Assembly: GCA_021641325.1 (NCBI GenBank)
Contig: JAJXPD010000147.1
Coordinates: 1-5,375 of the forward strand
Reading direction: 5' to 3'
DNA: 5,375 bases
Source: Opitutales bacterium
Lineage (GTDB): Bacteria > Verrucomicrobiota > Verrucomicrobiia > Opitutales > Intestinicryptomonadaceae
Every line of letters begins with the position of its first letter. Positions within the stretch are counted from its first letter, which is position 1. Below the pieces are notes generated by a model. The model ran no database searches. It was not told the DNA's origin and saw nothing but the letters and a program-made list of their open reading frames with translations. The position numbers were made by a program, and so were the translations under genes. Shown piece after piece: positions 1 through 5,375 of this stretch.

Positions 1-20
1 AACAACAATTCCTTTCGAAA

Positions 21-1898
21 ATGTCATTGCTTAGCGAAATTTCATCTCCCGCCGACCTGAAAAAACTACCCCCAGATCAGCTCCCCGAACTCGCCCGCGA
101 AATCAGGCAGGAAATCATAGACGTTACCTCGCAAAAAGGCGGGCATGTCAGCCCGAACTTGGGCATTGTGGAGCTTTCCATTGCGCTCCACCGCGTGTTC
201 GACACCCCGAAAGACAAAATCCTTTTCGACGTTTCGCACCAATGCTACACGCACAAGCTCCTGACGGGGCGCAATAACGAAAAATTCCAGAACCTGCGCC
301 AGACGGGCGGCATAAGCGGCTTCTGCAACAGGTTTGAGTCGGAGCACGACGCGTTCGGCGCGGGACATGCGGGCACGGCGGCCTCGGCGGCTCTCGGCTT
401 TGCGGCGGCGCGCGACAGGCTCGGCGGCGACGAAAACGTCATAGCGGTTTTGGGCGACGCCGCCCTCACAAACGGCGTCACGTTCGAGGCGTTCAACAAC
501 ATTGCCTCCACCACGAAAAAAATGATTGTGGTGCTAAACGACAACGAAATGTCCATCGCAAAGAACGTCGGGGCAATCGCGCAGTATTTGAACGAGGTAA
601 TAACGAATCCCGCCTGCAACAGGCTGTATTCCGACATGAACTCGTTCCTCAAAAAGCTCCCCTTCGGCGAAACGGTTATCAAGATGACCGAAAACACCGC
701 CCGCGACGCAAAGGGCTGGTTTGTGCCGTCGCCGTTCTTCGAATATTTCGGGCTGATGTACCTCGGGCCTATCGACGGGCACGACATTCCGCTTCTCGAA
801 CGCTACCTCAACTATTGCAAACGCGCAACGCGCCCGATTCTTCTGCACGTCATCACGAAAAAGGGCAAGGGCTTGGAAGTCGCCGTGCGCAACCCCGAAA
901 AGTTCCACGGAGCGTCGCCCTACAACGTAATAACGGGCGAAACGCTCAACGCCGACAAGTCCGTTCCGAACTATCAGGACGCCATGGGGCAGGCATTGCT
1001 GCGCTTCGCAAAGAAAGACGAGCGCATTGTGGGAATCACCGCGGCAATGGCGTCGGGCACGGGGCTTTCGTACATCAAGAAAGAGCTGCCGAAACAGTTT
1101 TTCGACGTCGGCATTGCCGAAGAGCACGCGGCGGTTTTCGCGGCGGGCATGGCATGCGAGGGCTTTACGCCCGTCACGGCAATATATTCAACGTTCATGC
1201 AACGCGCCTACGACTGCGCCATGCACGACGTCTGCCTGCAAAAACTGCCCGTCGTGTTCTGCCTCGACCGCGCGGGGCTTAGCCCCAACGACGGCGCGAC
1301 GCACCACGGCGTTTTCGACATCTCCTACCTGCGCCCGCTCCCGAACGCGGTTGTCATGCAGCCCAAAGACGAGGACGAACTTACCGACATGCTTTGGACT
1401 TCGATTAAATCGAAACAGCCGTCGTTCATACGCTACCCGCGCGGCAAGGGCGAGGGCGTTAAAATCAAGGACGAACCCGCGCTGCTCGAAATCGGCAAGG
1501 CGGAGGTTTTGAGGGAGTCGGACGGACAAATTTGCGTCTGGGCTTTGGGCAACATGGTCAAAGAGGCGCTCACGGCGGCGAAGGCAATCGAAGCCGAAAC
1601 GGGCGTAAAAATCGGCGTCGTCAACGCGCGCTACGCCAAGCCGCTCGACGCGGAGCTTCTGCTCAAATGCGCGGCCGAAAACAAGACGATAATCACGATT
1701 GAAGACCACGTTGTGGCGGGCGGCTTCGGCTCGGCGGTCGGCGAATGCCTGCTTGCAAACGGCGCGAAATGCTCGCTCGACGTCATCGGCTGGCCCGACA
1801 AATTCATACCGCACGGCACCGACGTAAAGACTATCCGCGCCCAGTTCGGACTTTCGACAGAGCAGATTACCGAAAGAATTAAATCGCGCCTGGCGTAG
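21..1898 (+). CDS. dxs: 1-deoxy-D-xylulose-5-phosphate synthase
   Basis: This is a ThDP-dependent cytosolic enzyme that condenses pyruvate with D-glyceraldehyde 3-phosphate to 1-deoxy-D-xylulose 5-phosphate, the entry step of the MEP isoprenoid pathway. The 625 residues match the family's usual length and domain order: an N-terminal ThDP domain (about 1-285), a transketolase-type pyrimidine-binding domain (about 316-478) and a C-terminal transketolase domain (about 492-614). Visible motifs are GGH at 40-42, HQCYTHK at 73-79, GHAGTA at 115-120, NDNEMSI at 173-179, GPIDGHD at 249-255, GIAEEHA at 364-370 with catalytic Glu367, DRAGL at 416-420, THHG at 427-430 and RYPRG at 471-475. The ThDP/Mg signature reads GDA (145-147) instead of GDG; the metal-binding Asp is kept. 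The ATG at 21 gives the expected N-terminus, but no Shine-Dalgarno sequence precedes it in the 20 bases visible. The gene converges on fabV. The identification is firm. Confidence 0.97.
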   Translation: MSLLSEISSPADLKKLPPDQLPELAREIRQEIIDVTSQKGGHVSPNLGIVELSIALHRVFDTPKDKILFDVSHQCYTHKLLTGRNNEKFQNLRQTGGISGFCNRFESEHDAFGAGHAGTAASAALGFAAARDRLGGDENVIAVLGDAALTNGVTFEAFNNIASTTKKMIVVLNDNEMSIAKNVGAIAQYLNEVITNPACNRLYSDMNSFLKKLPFGETVIKMTENTARDAKGWFVPSPFFEYFGLMYLGPIDGHDIPLLERYLNYCKRATRPILLHVITKKGKGLEVAVRNPEKFHGASPYNVITGETLNADKSVPNYQDAMGQALLRFAKKDERIVGITAAMASGTGLSYIKKELPKQFFDVGIAEEHAAVFAAGMACEGFTPVTAIYSTFMQRAYDCAMHDVCLQKLPVVFCLDRAGLSPNDGATHHGVFDISYLRPLPNAVVMQPKDEDELTDMLWTSIKSKQPSFIRYPRGKGEGVKIKDEPALLEIGKAEVLRESDGQICVWALGNMVKEALTAAKAIEAETGVKIGVVNARYAKPLDAELLLKCAAENKTIITIEDHVVAGGFGSAVGECLLANGAKCSLDVIGWPDKFIPHGTDVKTIRAQFGLSTEQITERIKSRLA

Positions 1899-1912
1899 GG
1901 CCGAGGCAAGAC

Positions 1913-1928
1913 AAGCCGTTTGCGGCTT
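1913..1928 (+). other. Small hairpin just after dxs
   Basis: AAGCCG and CGGCTT form a perfect 6-bp stem with a TTTG loop, 14 bases after the dxs stop codon. Only a short TTTC follows, so by itself it is a weak terminator. It may be the first of two tandem 3'-end structures, or a 3' stabilising stem, ahead of the stronger hairpin that begins at 1943. The pairing is seen directly; its function is inferred. Confidence 0.4.
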
Positions 1929-1942
1929 TCAAATGCGCAAAA

Positions 1943-1974
1943 AAAACGCGGGGCAAAAAATTGCTCCGCGTTTT
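1943..1974. terminator. Bidirectional intrinsic terminator between dxs and fabV
   Basis: Arms 1943-1956 and 1961-1974 pair over 14 bp, with one G-T wobble, around an AAAA loop. On the plus strand the stem ends in TTTT, and GCG plus TTTTT follow at 1975-1982. On the minus strand the left flank reads as a run of eight T's (complement of 1939-1946). The core is GC-rich (CGCGGGGC with GCTCCGCG). The outer bases 1936-1938 can also pair with 1975-1977 across an A bulge. It lies midway between two convergent stop codons, as expected for a shared terminator of dxs and of the fabV operon. Confidence 0.87.
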
Positions 1975-1998
1975 GCGTTTTTCGGGTCTTGCGACCGC

Positions 1999-3177
1999 TT
2001 AAATTTGAACGTCTTTCGAGTAGTCTATGTCGGGACGCCCGAAGCCGAATAGCTTCATGAATTCGCTCTTGTAGCCGGCGAAGTCGGTAAGCTCGTAGAG
2101 GTTTTCGGTGCTCACTTTCGGCCAGATGTCGAAAACGGCTTTTTGGACGTCGTCGCGGAGTTCGAGGTTGTCGATTCTCACGCGCCCCTGCTCGTCGAAG
2201 TCGAGGAAATTGTCGTTGTAGAGATTTTCCGCAAAGAGCCGCTCGATTTGGCGAATGCAGTCTTCGTGGATTCCCTTTTCCTTCATCACCTTGTAGAGAA
2301 TCGAGACGTAGAGCGGCACGACGGGAATCGCGCTGCTCGCCTGCGTTACGAGCGCCTTGTTCATCGAGACAAACGCCTTGCCCCTGTGGAGCTTCAAAAG
2401 CCCGTCGATTCGCTCGGCGGTTTTTTCGAGGTCCGCCTTTGCAAGCCCTATCGTGCCGCTGCGGTAAATGGGGTATGTGAGCTTCGGGCCGATGTAGGAG
2501 TACGCAACGCTTGTGCAGCCTTCGGCGAGCACGCCAGCCTCGTCGAGAGCCTTAACCCAAAGCTCCCAATCTTCGCCACCCATGGTCTTGACGGTTTCGA
2601 AAATCTCGCGCTCGTTGGCGGCGGGAACTTTGACGTTCACGACCGCGCCCCTGTCGGTGTCGAGGCTCTTGTCTTCGCGCTCTTCGCCGACGGTTTTGAG
2701 GACGCTCTTGTAGACTTCGCCCGTCTTCGGGTCGGTGCGGCGCGGCGACGCGAGCGAGTACACAATCAAATCAACCTTCCCCTGCGGGGTCTTTTTGATT
2801 GCCTCTATCGCCTGTTTTTTGATTTCGTCCGAAAACGCGTCGCCGTTGATGTTCGCAGCGTAAAGCCCCGCCGATTCCGCCTGTTTCGTAAATTCGGCCG
2901 TGTTGTACCAGCCCGCGCTTGCGGGGCGTTCGCGCGCGACGTCGGCGGGACGCTCGAAGAACACGCCCACCGTCGAAGCTCCGCAGCCGAATGTCGACAC
3001 TATGCGGCTCGCCAGTCCGTAGCCCGTGGACGAGCCGATAACGAGCGCGCATTTGCAGCCGTTTTTGATTTCGCCCCTGCTTTTAACATATTCTATTTGT
3101 TCGCGCACGTTCGCCGCGCAACCTTCTGGGTGCGCGGTAATGCACAGAAAGCCCTTGACTTTGGGAGCAACTACCAT
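1999..3177 (-). CDS. fabV: Enoyl-ACP reductase FabV / trans-2-enoyl-CoA reductase (NADH)
   Basis: This cytosolic enzyme performs the NADH-dependent reduction of trans-2-enoyl thioesters, the last step of each fatty acid elongation cycle. The 392-residue length is typical of FabV/Ter, which is much longer than FabI. The N-terminus (VKGFLCITAHPEGC, 7-20) matches the family and fixes the ATG start. The nucleotide-binding segment VIGSSTGYGLASR is at 47-59. The active site Tyr-X8-Lys is intact: Tyr238 and Lys247 within TYPIYRSGTIGLAK (234-247). The family segment VTQASSAIPVVPLY is at 277-290, and the C-terminus keeps the FGFGRPDIDY ending. It lies 67 bp downstream of the ispA-like gene on the same strand, so the two are probably co-transcribed, and it ends at the terminator shared with dxs. 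FabV is known to resist triclosan, which inhibits FabI. The related Ter enzymes prefer crotonyl-CoA, and the sequence alone does not decide between acyl-ACP and acyl-CoA substrates. Confidence 0.95.
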   Translation of the reverse strand: MVVAPKVKGFLCITAHPEGCAANVREQIEYVKSRGEIKNGCKCALVIGSSTGYGLASRIVSTFGCGASTVGVFFERPADVARERPASAGWYNTAEFTKQAESAGLYAANINGDAFSDEIKKQAIEAIKKTPQGKVDLIVYSLASPRRTDPKTGEVYKSVLKTVGEEREDKSLDTDRGAVVNVKVPAANEREIFETVKTMGGEDWELWVKALDEAGVLAEGCTSVAYSYIGPKLTYPIYRSGTIGLAKADLEKTAERIDGLLKLHRGKAFVSMNKALVTQASSAIPVVPLYVSILYKVMKEKGIHEDCIRQIERLFAENLYNDNFLDFDEQGRVRIDNLELRDDVQKAVFDIWPKVSTENLYELTDFAGYKSEFMKLFGFGRPDIDYSKDVQI

Positions 3178-3183
3178 GTTTTA

Positions 3184-3189
3184 CCTTTC
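3184..3189 (-). promoter_or_regulatory. Ribosome binding site of fabV
   Basis: The minus strand reads GAAAGG followed by TAAAAC and then the fabV ATG. This is a modest Shine-Dalgarno match at a 6-base spacing. It supports the start at 3177 and independent ribosome loading, not translational coupling to the gene upstream. Confidence 0.6.
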
Positions 3190-3195
3190 GATTCG

Positions 3196-3209
3196 CGCCC
3201 GAACGGGCG
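3196..3209. repeat. Inverted repeat (hairpin) in the fabV leader
   Basis: CGCCC and GGGCG pair around a 4-base loop to give a short GC-rich hairpin, 6 bases upstream of the fabV Shine-Dalgarno sequence. It has no T run on either side, so it is not an intrinsic terminator. It could protect the transcript or affect ribosome access, but this is inference. Confidence 0.4.
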
Positions 3210-3220
3210 TCTTGTTTGCG

Positions 3221-3238
3221 GCGGGATAAGCCTCCCGC
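3221..3238. repeat. Inverted repeat (hairpin) just after ispA
   Basis: GCGGGA and TCCCGC form a perfect 6-bp stem with a 6-base loop, beginning 6 bases after the ispA stop codon in the minus-strand transcript. It lacks a T tail in either direction. It may be a 3' stabilising or processing structure, or a weak attenuator between ispA and fabV. Confidence 0.4.
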
Positions 3239-3244
3239 AACGCG

Positions 3245-4138
3245 TTAGTTGATTCTGTTTTGCATGTAGCCTATAAGCGCTTTGAGGAAATCGCACTTGG
3301 GGCTGAGCTTTTCGCAGAGGGCGACCGCCTTTGCGGTAAGTTCCGCCGCGATTTCGCGAGAGCGGTCGATTCCGTAAAGCGAGACGTATGTCATTTTGTC
3401 GTTTGCGGCGTCGAGGTGGGTTGTTTTGCCCATCGTGGCGTCGTCGCTTACGACATCAAGAATGTCGTCAATCACCTGAAATGCAAGGCCTATGTTCTTG
3501 CCGATTTCGCGGGCAACTTCAAGCTTCTCTTCGGAATAGTCGTCCGCAAGCCTTACGCCCATGGTGACCGCCGCAGTAATGAGAGCCGCCGTTTTGTTGT
3601 GGTGGATAAAGTCGAGCTTTTCGGGCGTCATCTTGCCGTCGCGCTCGCCGAGAACGTCCTCAACCTGCCCGCCTATCATCTTGGTGCTTCCGCCAGCGTC
3701 GGCGAGGTCGAGAACCAAGCCCGCCGCAACTTTCGGGTACGCCTTGTATGCGTCCGCCAAAAGCCGGAACGAGTACGTCAGCAGGGCGTCGCCGGCGAGC
3801 AGCGCCATGGTTTCGTCGAACTGCTTGTGGCATGTGGGCTTGCCCCTGCGGAGGTCGGAGTTGTCCATGCAGGGAAGGTCGTCGTGGATAAGCGAGTACG
3901 TGTGCAGACATTCAATGGCGACGCACGCGGGTAGCGGGTCGATTTCCGACGGGAACATGTCGTGCGCGGCAAGCAACAGCATCGGGCGGATTCTCTTGCC
4001 GCCCGCCTCCATGCTGTACCTCATCGCCTTGTGGACGATTGGCGGCCGCGTGTCCTCCGCGGGGAGGTATTTGTCTATTGCCGCCTCCACTTTAAGGCGG
4101 CGCGCTTCAAACTCTTTTTTGAATTCTTCGGTTGTCAT
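3245..4138 (-). CDS. ispA: Short-chain polyprenyl diphosphate synthase, probably farnesyl diphosphate synthase
   Basis: This cytosolic Mg-dependent prenyltransferase adds IPP to DMAPP and geranyl diphosphate, normally giving farnesyl diphosphate for undecaprenyl-phosphate, quinone and other terpenoid synthesis. At 297 residues it is a standard FPPS length. Visible motifs are GGKRIRP at 46-52, the first Asp-rich motif DDLPCMD at 86-92 followed by LRRGKPT (96-102), HNKTAALI at 180-187, and the second Asp-rich motif DDILD at 224-228. The first motif has four residues between its Asp pair and last Asp, as in bacterial FPPS and some GGPPS. Tyr81, five residues before it, suits a C15 product as in E. 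coli IspA, but GGPP cannot be excluded. The frame stays open upstream to 4432, but family homology begins at the ATG at 4138. No Shine-Dalgarno sequence precedes that codon; the leader is A/T-rich. The gene lies 56 bp downstream of the DUF1080 gene and 67 bp upstream of fabV. Confidence 0.93.
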   Translation of the reverse strand: MTTEEFKKEFEARRLKVEAAIDKYLPAEDTRPPIVHKAMRYSMEAGGKRIRPMLLLAAHDMFPSEIDPLPACVAIECLHTYSLIHDDLPCMDNSDLRRGKPTCHKQFDETMALLAGDALLTYSFRLLADAYKAYPKVAAGLVLDLADAGGSTKMIGGQVEDVLGERDGKMTPEKLDFIHHNKTAALITAAVTMGVRLADDYSEEKLEVAREIGKNIGLAFQVIDDILDVVSDDATMGKTTHLDAANDKMTYVSLYGIDRSREIAAELTAKAVALCEKLSPKCDFLKALIGYMQNRIN

Positions 4139-4144
4139 GGTTAA

Positions 4145-4175
4145 AATATAATTTTTCGCGCTTCGGATTTTGCAA
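4145..4175 (-). promoter_or_regulatory. Possible internal promoter of ispA
   Basis: On the minus strand TATATT (4150-4145) matches the -10 consensus at five of six bases and TTGCAA (4175-4170) matches the -35 at four of six. The 19-base spacer is long. Initiation 6-7 bases after the -10 would fall at the ispA ATG, giving a leaderless or near-leaderless mRNA, which would fit the missing Shine-Dalgarno sequence. This is tentative: A/T-rich gaps often contain such hexamers. Confidence 0.25.
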
Positions 4176-4194
4176 GCTTTTTGAATCCCTCTCC

Positions 4195-5205
4195 TTAAAG
4201 GGGTTGCACCCAAATATTGCGGAACGACACGGGCGAACCGTGGTCTTGCAAGCCGAGATTGATTGGGTCGGCTGTGTGCGGATTGTGCTTTTGGGTGATG
4301 TCGGTCGGCGCAAAAACCGGCTCTTTGTTCTGCACGCGCACGCCGTTGTGGTACACGGTAAGTTCGGGATACGCCACAAGCCTGCCGTTCAGGAACTGCG
4401 CGGGACGGTACTCGATGTCGTAGGTCTGCCACGCGCCGGGTTCGAGCGACGCGTTCGTCTTAGGCGCGTGCATTCTGTAAATCGCCCCGCACTGCCACCA
4501 GTTGCCCTCGCCGCCGAACGAGTCTATGATTTGCACTTCGTACGGGCCGAAATGCACGCCCGAATTTCCGCGCGTGTTAGTATTCAAATACTTTGTTGGC
4601 ATCATGAATTCAAGATGCATTTTGAGCGCGCCGAATTTGCGCTTCGTGAAAATCGTCCCGTTTTTGCGCTTGCCGCCCGCGATAAGTTTTTGCGAGACGA
4701 ACGCGCCGTCTTCGACTTTCCAGCAACACGGCTCGCCGTCTTTGTGCTGCCACTCGGAAGTGTCTTTGCCGTCGAAGAGAACGATTGCGCCGGCGGGAGC
4801 GGGTGTTCCCATTGTGGGAGAAACGACGTCGGTCTTCTTCAAAGTCGCGACGGTTTCGCCGCCCTTGGGATTTTTGCCTTTGAGGACAACGCCGCTCGGC
4901 GAAATTTCGCCCGAAAGTTTAAGCTCGGAAAAGTCTTTCACGACGATTTTCCCGTTTTCGGCTTTGAGGCCTTTTTCGAAACCGTAGGTGTCGGTGCGCA
5001 AAAGGGGGCGCTCGCCGAGTTTGAGCTGGTATTCGTCGCCGAAACGCGCCACTTCAAGGCAAAGTTCGGGGCTACCCCAGCCGAAGGGGTAGGACTTCAC
5101 GTTTTCGACCTTCCCCGTGTAGAAGCCCACAAGCGGGTCTTTTTGCGCGAACGCCGACGCGCCCGCAAGCATCGCAAATGCCATGGAAACAATAAACTTT
5201 TTCAT
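4195..5205 (-). CDS. Secreted DUF1080 (3-keto-disaccharide hydrolase family) protein
   Basis: This is a 336-residue exported protein. Residues 1-20 form a clean signal peptide: MKK, a hydrophobic core, then Ala-Phe-Ala before Gln21. Residues about 24-125 form a separate, probably beta-rich region with no function I can name. Residues about 139-335 are a DUF1080 domain (PF06439, concanavalin-like fold), shown by LFDGKDTSEW (143-152), GNSGVHFGPYEVQIIDSF (213-230), CGAIY (239-243), WQTYDIEY (259-266), YHNGV (285-289) and LQDHGSPVSFRNIW (319-332). Some family members hydrolyse 3-keto-glycosides formed by periplasmic glucoside 3-dehydrogenases; the substrate here is unknown. The frame is open to an ATG at 5331, but only the ATG at 5205 places the signal peptide at the N-terminus. 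GGGGA (5220-5216) lies 10 bases upstream, a slightly long spacing; an alternative ATG at 5214 would sit too close to it. No partner dehydrogenase is visible nearby. Confidence 0.9.
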   Translation of the reverse strand: MKKFIVSMAFAMLAGASAFAQKDPLVGFYTGKVENVKSYPFGWGSPELCLEVARFGDEYQLKLGERPLLRTDTYGFEKGLKAENGKIVVKDFSELKLSGEISPSGVVLKGKNPKGGETVATLKKTDVVSPTMGTPAPAGAIVLFDGKDTSEWQHKDGEPCCWKVEDGAFVSQKLIAGGKRKNGTIFTKRKFGALKMHLEFMMPTKYLNTNTRGNSGVHFGPYEVQIIDSFGGEGNWWQCGAIYRMHAPKTNASLEPGAWQTYDIEYRPAQFLNGRLVAYPELTVYHNGVRVQNKEPVFAPTDITQKHNPHTADPINLGLQDHGSPVSFRNIWVQPL

Positions 5206-5258
5206 GCTTAACATTTCCCCGAATTTTGCGTTTCTGTCAACAAAATTGGGAAGATTTC

Positions 5259-5274
5259 GGGCGCATTTGCGCCC
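5259..5274. repeat. Perfect inverted repeat with GC-rich arms
   Basis: GGGCGC and GCGCCC flank ATTT, and an inner A-T pair can extend the stem to 7 bp. It lies about 54 bases upstream of the DUF1080 start, so it falls in the 5' leader or promoter zone of that gene. It could be a dyad operator or an RNA hairpin. No T run follows directly on either strand. Confidence 0.5.
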
Positions 5275-5282
5275 CCAAAATG

Positions 5283-5307
5283 GGAATTGCAAATTCCGCG
5301 TTTTTTT
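5283..5307 (+). terminator. Terminator-like hairpin with T7 tail, plus strand
   Basis: GGAATT and AATTCC pair around GCA (5283-5297), followed by GCG and seven T's at 5301-5307. The stem is A/T-rich and weak, and a 3-base gap separates it from the T run. No plus-strand gene lies upstream; if it works as a terminator it would stop antisense or read-through RNA before the next gene. It could equally be an operator-type dyad. Confidence 0.35.
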
Positions 5308-5310
5308 GTG

Positions 5311-5340
5311 TTGAAATTTAAAAACGCGCATTCTTTTATA
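5311..5340 (+). promoter_or_regulatory. Possible promoter of the gene beyond the right edge
   Basis: TTGAAA (5311-5316) resembles a -35 box and TTTATA (5335-5340) a -10 at an 18-base spacer. The better -10 match TATAAA (5337-5342) would need a 20-base spacer. The A/T-rich stretch lies directly ahead of a strong ribosome binding site, which supports a promoter here, but the exact boxes are uncertain. Confidence 0.35.
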
Positions 5341-5360
5341 AAGGGGAACAAAAAAGATGG

Positions 5361-5366
5361 AAGGAG
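5361..5366 (+). promoter_or_regulatory. Shine-Dalgarno sequence of an off-window plus-strand gene
   Basis: AAGGAG is followed by TTTTATAAT up to the last base. If the next base is G, an ATG would begin at 5374 with an ideal 7-base spacing; a start at 5376 would give 9 bases. The coding sequence itself is outside the window, so nothing can be said of its product. Confidence 0.6.
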
Positions 5367-5375
5367 TTTTATAAT

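Larger units (their letters stand above)
5206..5375. other. Intergenic region upstream of the DUF1080 gene
   Basis: These 170 bases separate the DUF1080 start from the start of an apparent plus-strand gene beyond the right edge. They hold two perfect inverted repeats, a T7 run, an A/T-rich stretch and an AAGGAG sequence. No convincing coding region or complete promoter for the DUF1080 gene was found. TTGACA occurs on the minus strand (5240-5235), but no acceptable -10 follows at 16-19 bases. Confidence 0.6.

Noticed and set aside
245..1909. Several open frames of 63-208 codons antisense or out of frame within dxs
   Set aside because: All overlap the intact dxs reading frame and show no motif of their own.
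2143..3252. A 369-codon plus-strand open frame opposite fabV
   Set aside because: It lies almost wholly antisense to fabV, whose motifs are intact. The translation is rich in Arg, Val, Phe and Ala with no recognisable domain, as expected from the complement of a codon-biased G+C-rich gene.
4139..4432. Upstream extension of the ispA frame by 98 codons into the DUF1080 gene
   Set aside because: The extension is Arg-rich, unlike any FPPS N-terminus, and overlaps the conserved end of the DUF1080 domain. Family homology begins at the ATG at 4138.
4132..5211. A 359-codon plus-strand open frame opposite the DUF1080 gene
   Set aside because: It is antisense to a gene with a signal peptide and clear family motifs. 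The predicted protein shows no domain, and its composition is typical of a shadow frame.
5212..5240. Minus-strand TTGACA (5240-5235) as the DUF1080 promoter
   Set aside because: The -35 is perfect, but the hexamers 16-19 bases downstream (such as GAAATG and AAATGT) match a -10 poorly, so a chance match is likely.
5206..5331. Upstream start of the DUF1080 gene at 5331 (42 extra residues)
   Set aside because: It would bury the signal peptide behind a basic leader and translate through both intergenic dyads. The ATG at 5205 gives a normal export signal.

Overview
The window reads as ordinary chromosomal sequence from a bacterium of moderately high G+C, probably a member of the PVC superphylum and most likely Verrucomicrobiota. 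This placement is an inference. It rests on a secreted DUF1080 (3-keto-disaccharide hydrolase family) protein, a family that is very common in Planctomycetes and Verrucomicrobia. It also rests on a Dxs with GDA, GHAG and HHG motif variants that, from memory, resemble chlamydial Dxs. No rRNA or other marker gene is present to settle it.

Layout: dxs (21-1898, +) fills the left third and faces fabV (1999-3177, -). Their 100-bp gap holds a strong hairpin with T runs on both sides, which should end transcription from both directions. To the right, three genes lie head-to-tail on the minus strand and are transcribed right to left: a secreted DUF1080 protein (4195-5205), a short-chain polyprenyl diphosphate synthase (ispA-like, 3245-4138) and fabV. 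The gaps are 56 and 67 bp. The ispA leader is A/T-rich with no Shine-Dalgarno sequence, and the ispA-fabV gap holds two small GC-rich hairpins. The last 170 bp (5206-5375) is the upstream region of the DUF1080 gene. It contains two perfect inverted repeats, a T7 run, a possible plus-strand promoter and a clear AAGGAG ribosome binding site for a gene that begins at or just beyond the right edge.

Function: Dxs makes 1-deoxy-D-xylulose 5-phosphate, the first step of the MEP route to IPP and DMAPP. The IspA-like enzyme condenses those units to farnesyl diphosphate (or possibly geranylgeranyl diphosphate). FabV reduces the enoyl thioester in fatty acid elongation. The three cytosolic enzymes therefore supply membrane lipids and isoprenoid carriers. 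The DUF1080 protein is exported and probably acts on modified sugars, so its position upstream of ispA has no obvious pathway logic.

No mobile element, CRISPR array, tRNA or rRNA gene, or undescribed system was recognised. The points worth a second look are small: the altered ThDP motif in Dxs, the structured intergenic regions, a possible leaderless ispA transcript, and the FabV/Ter ambiguity.
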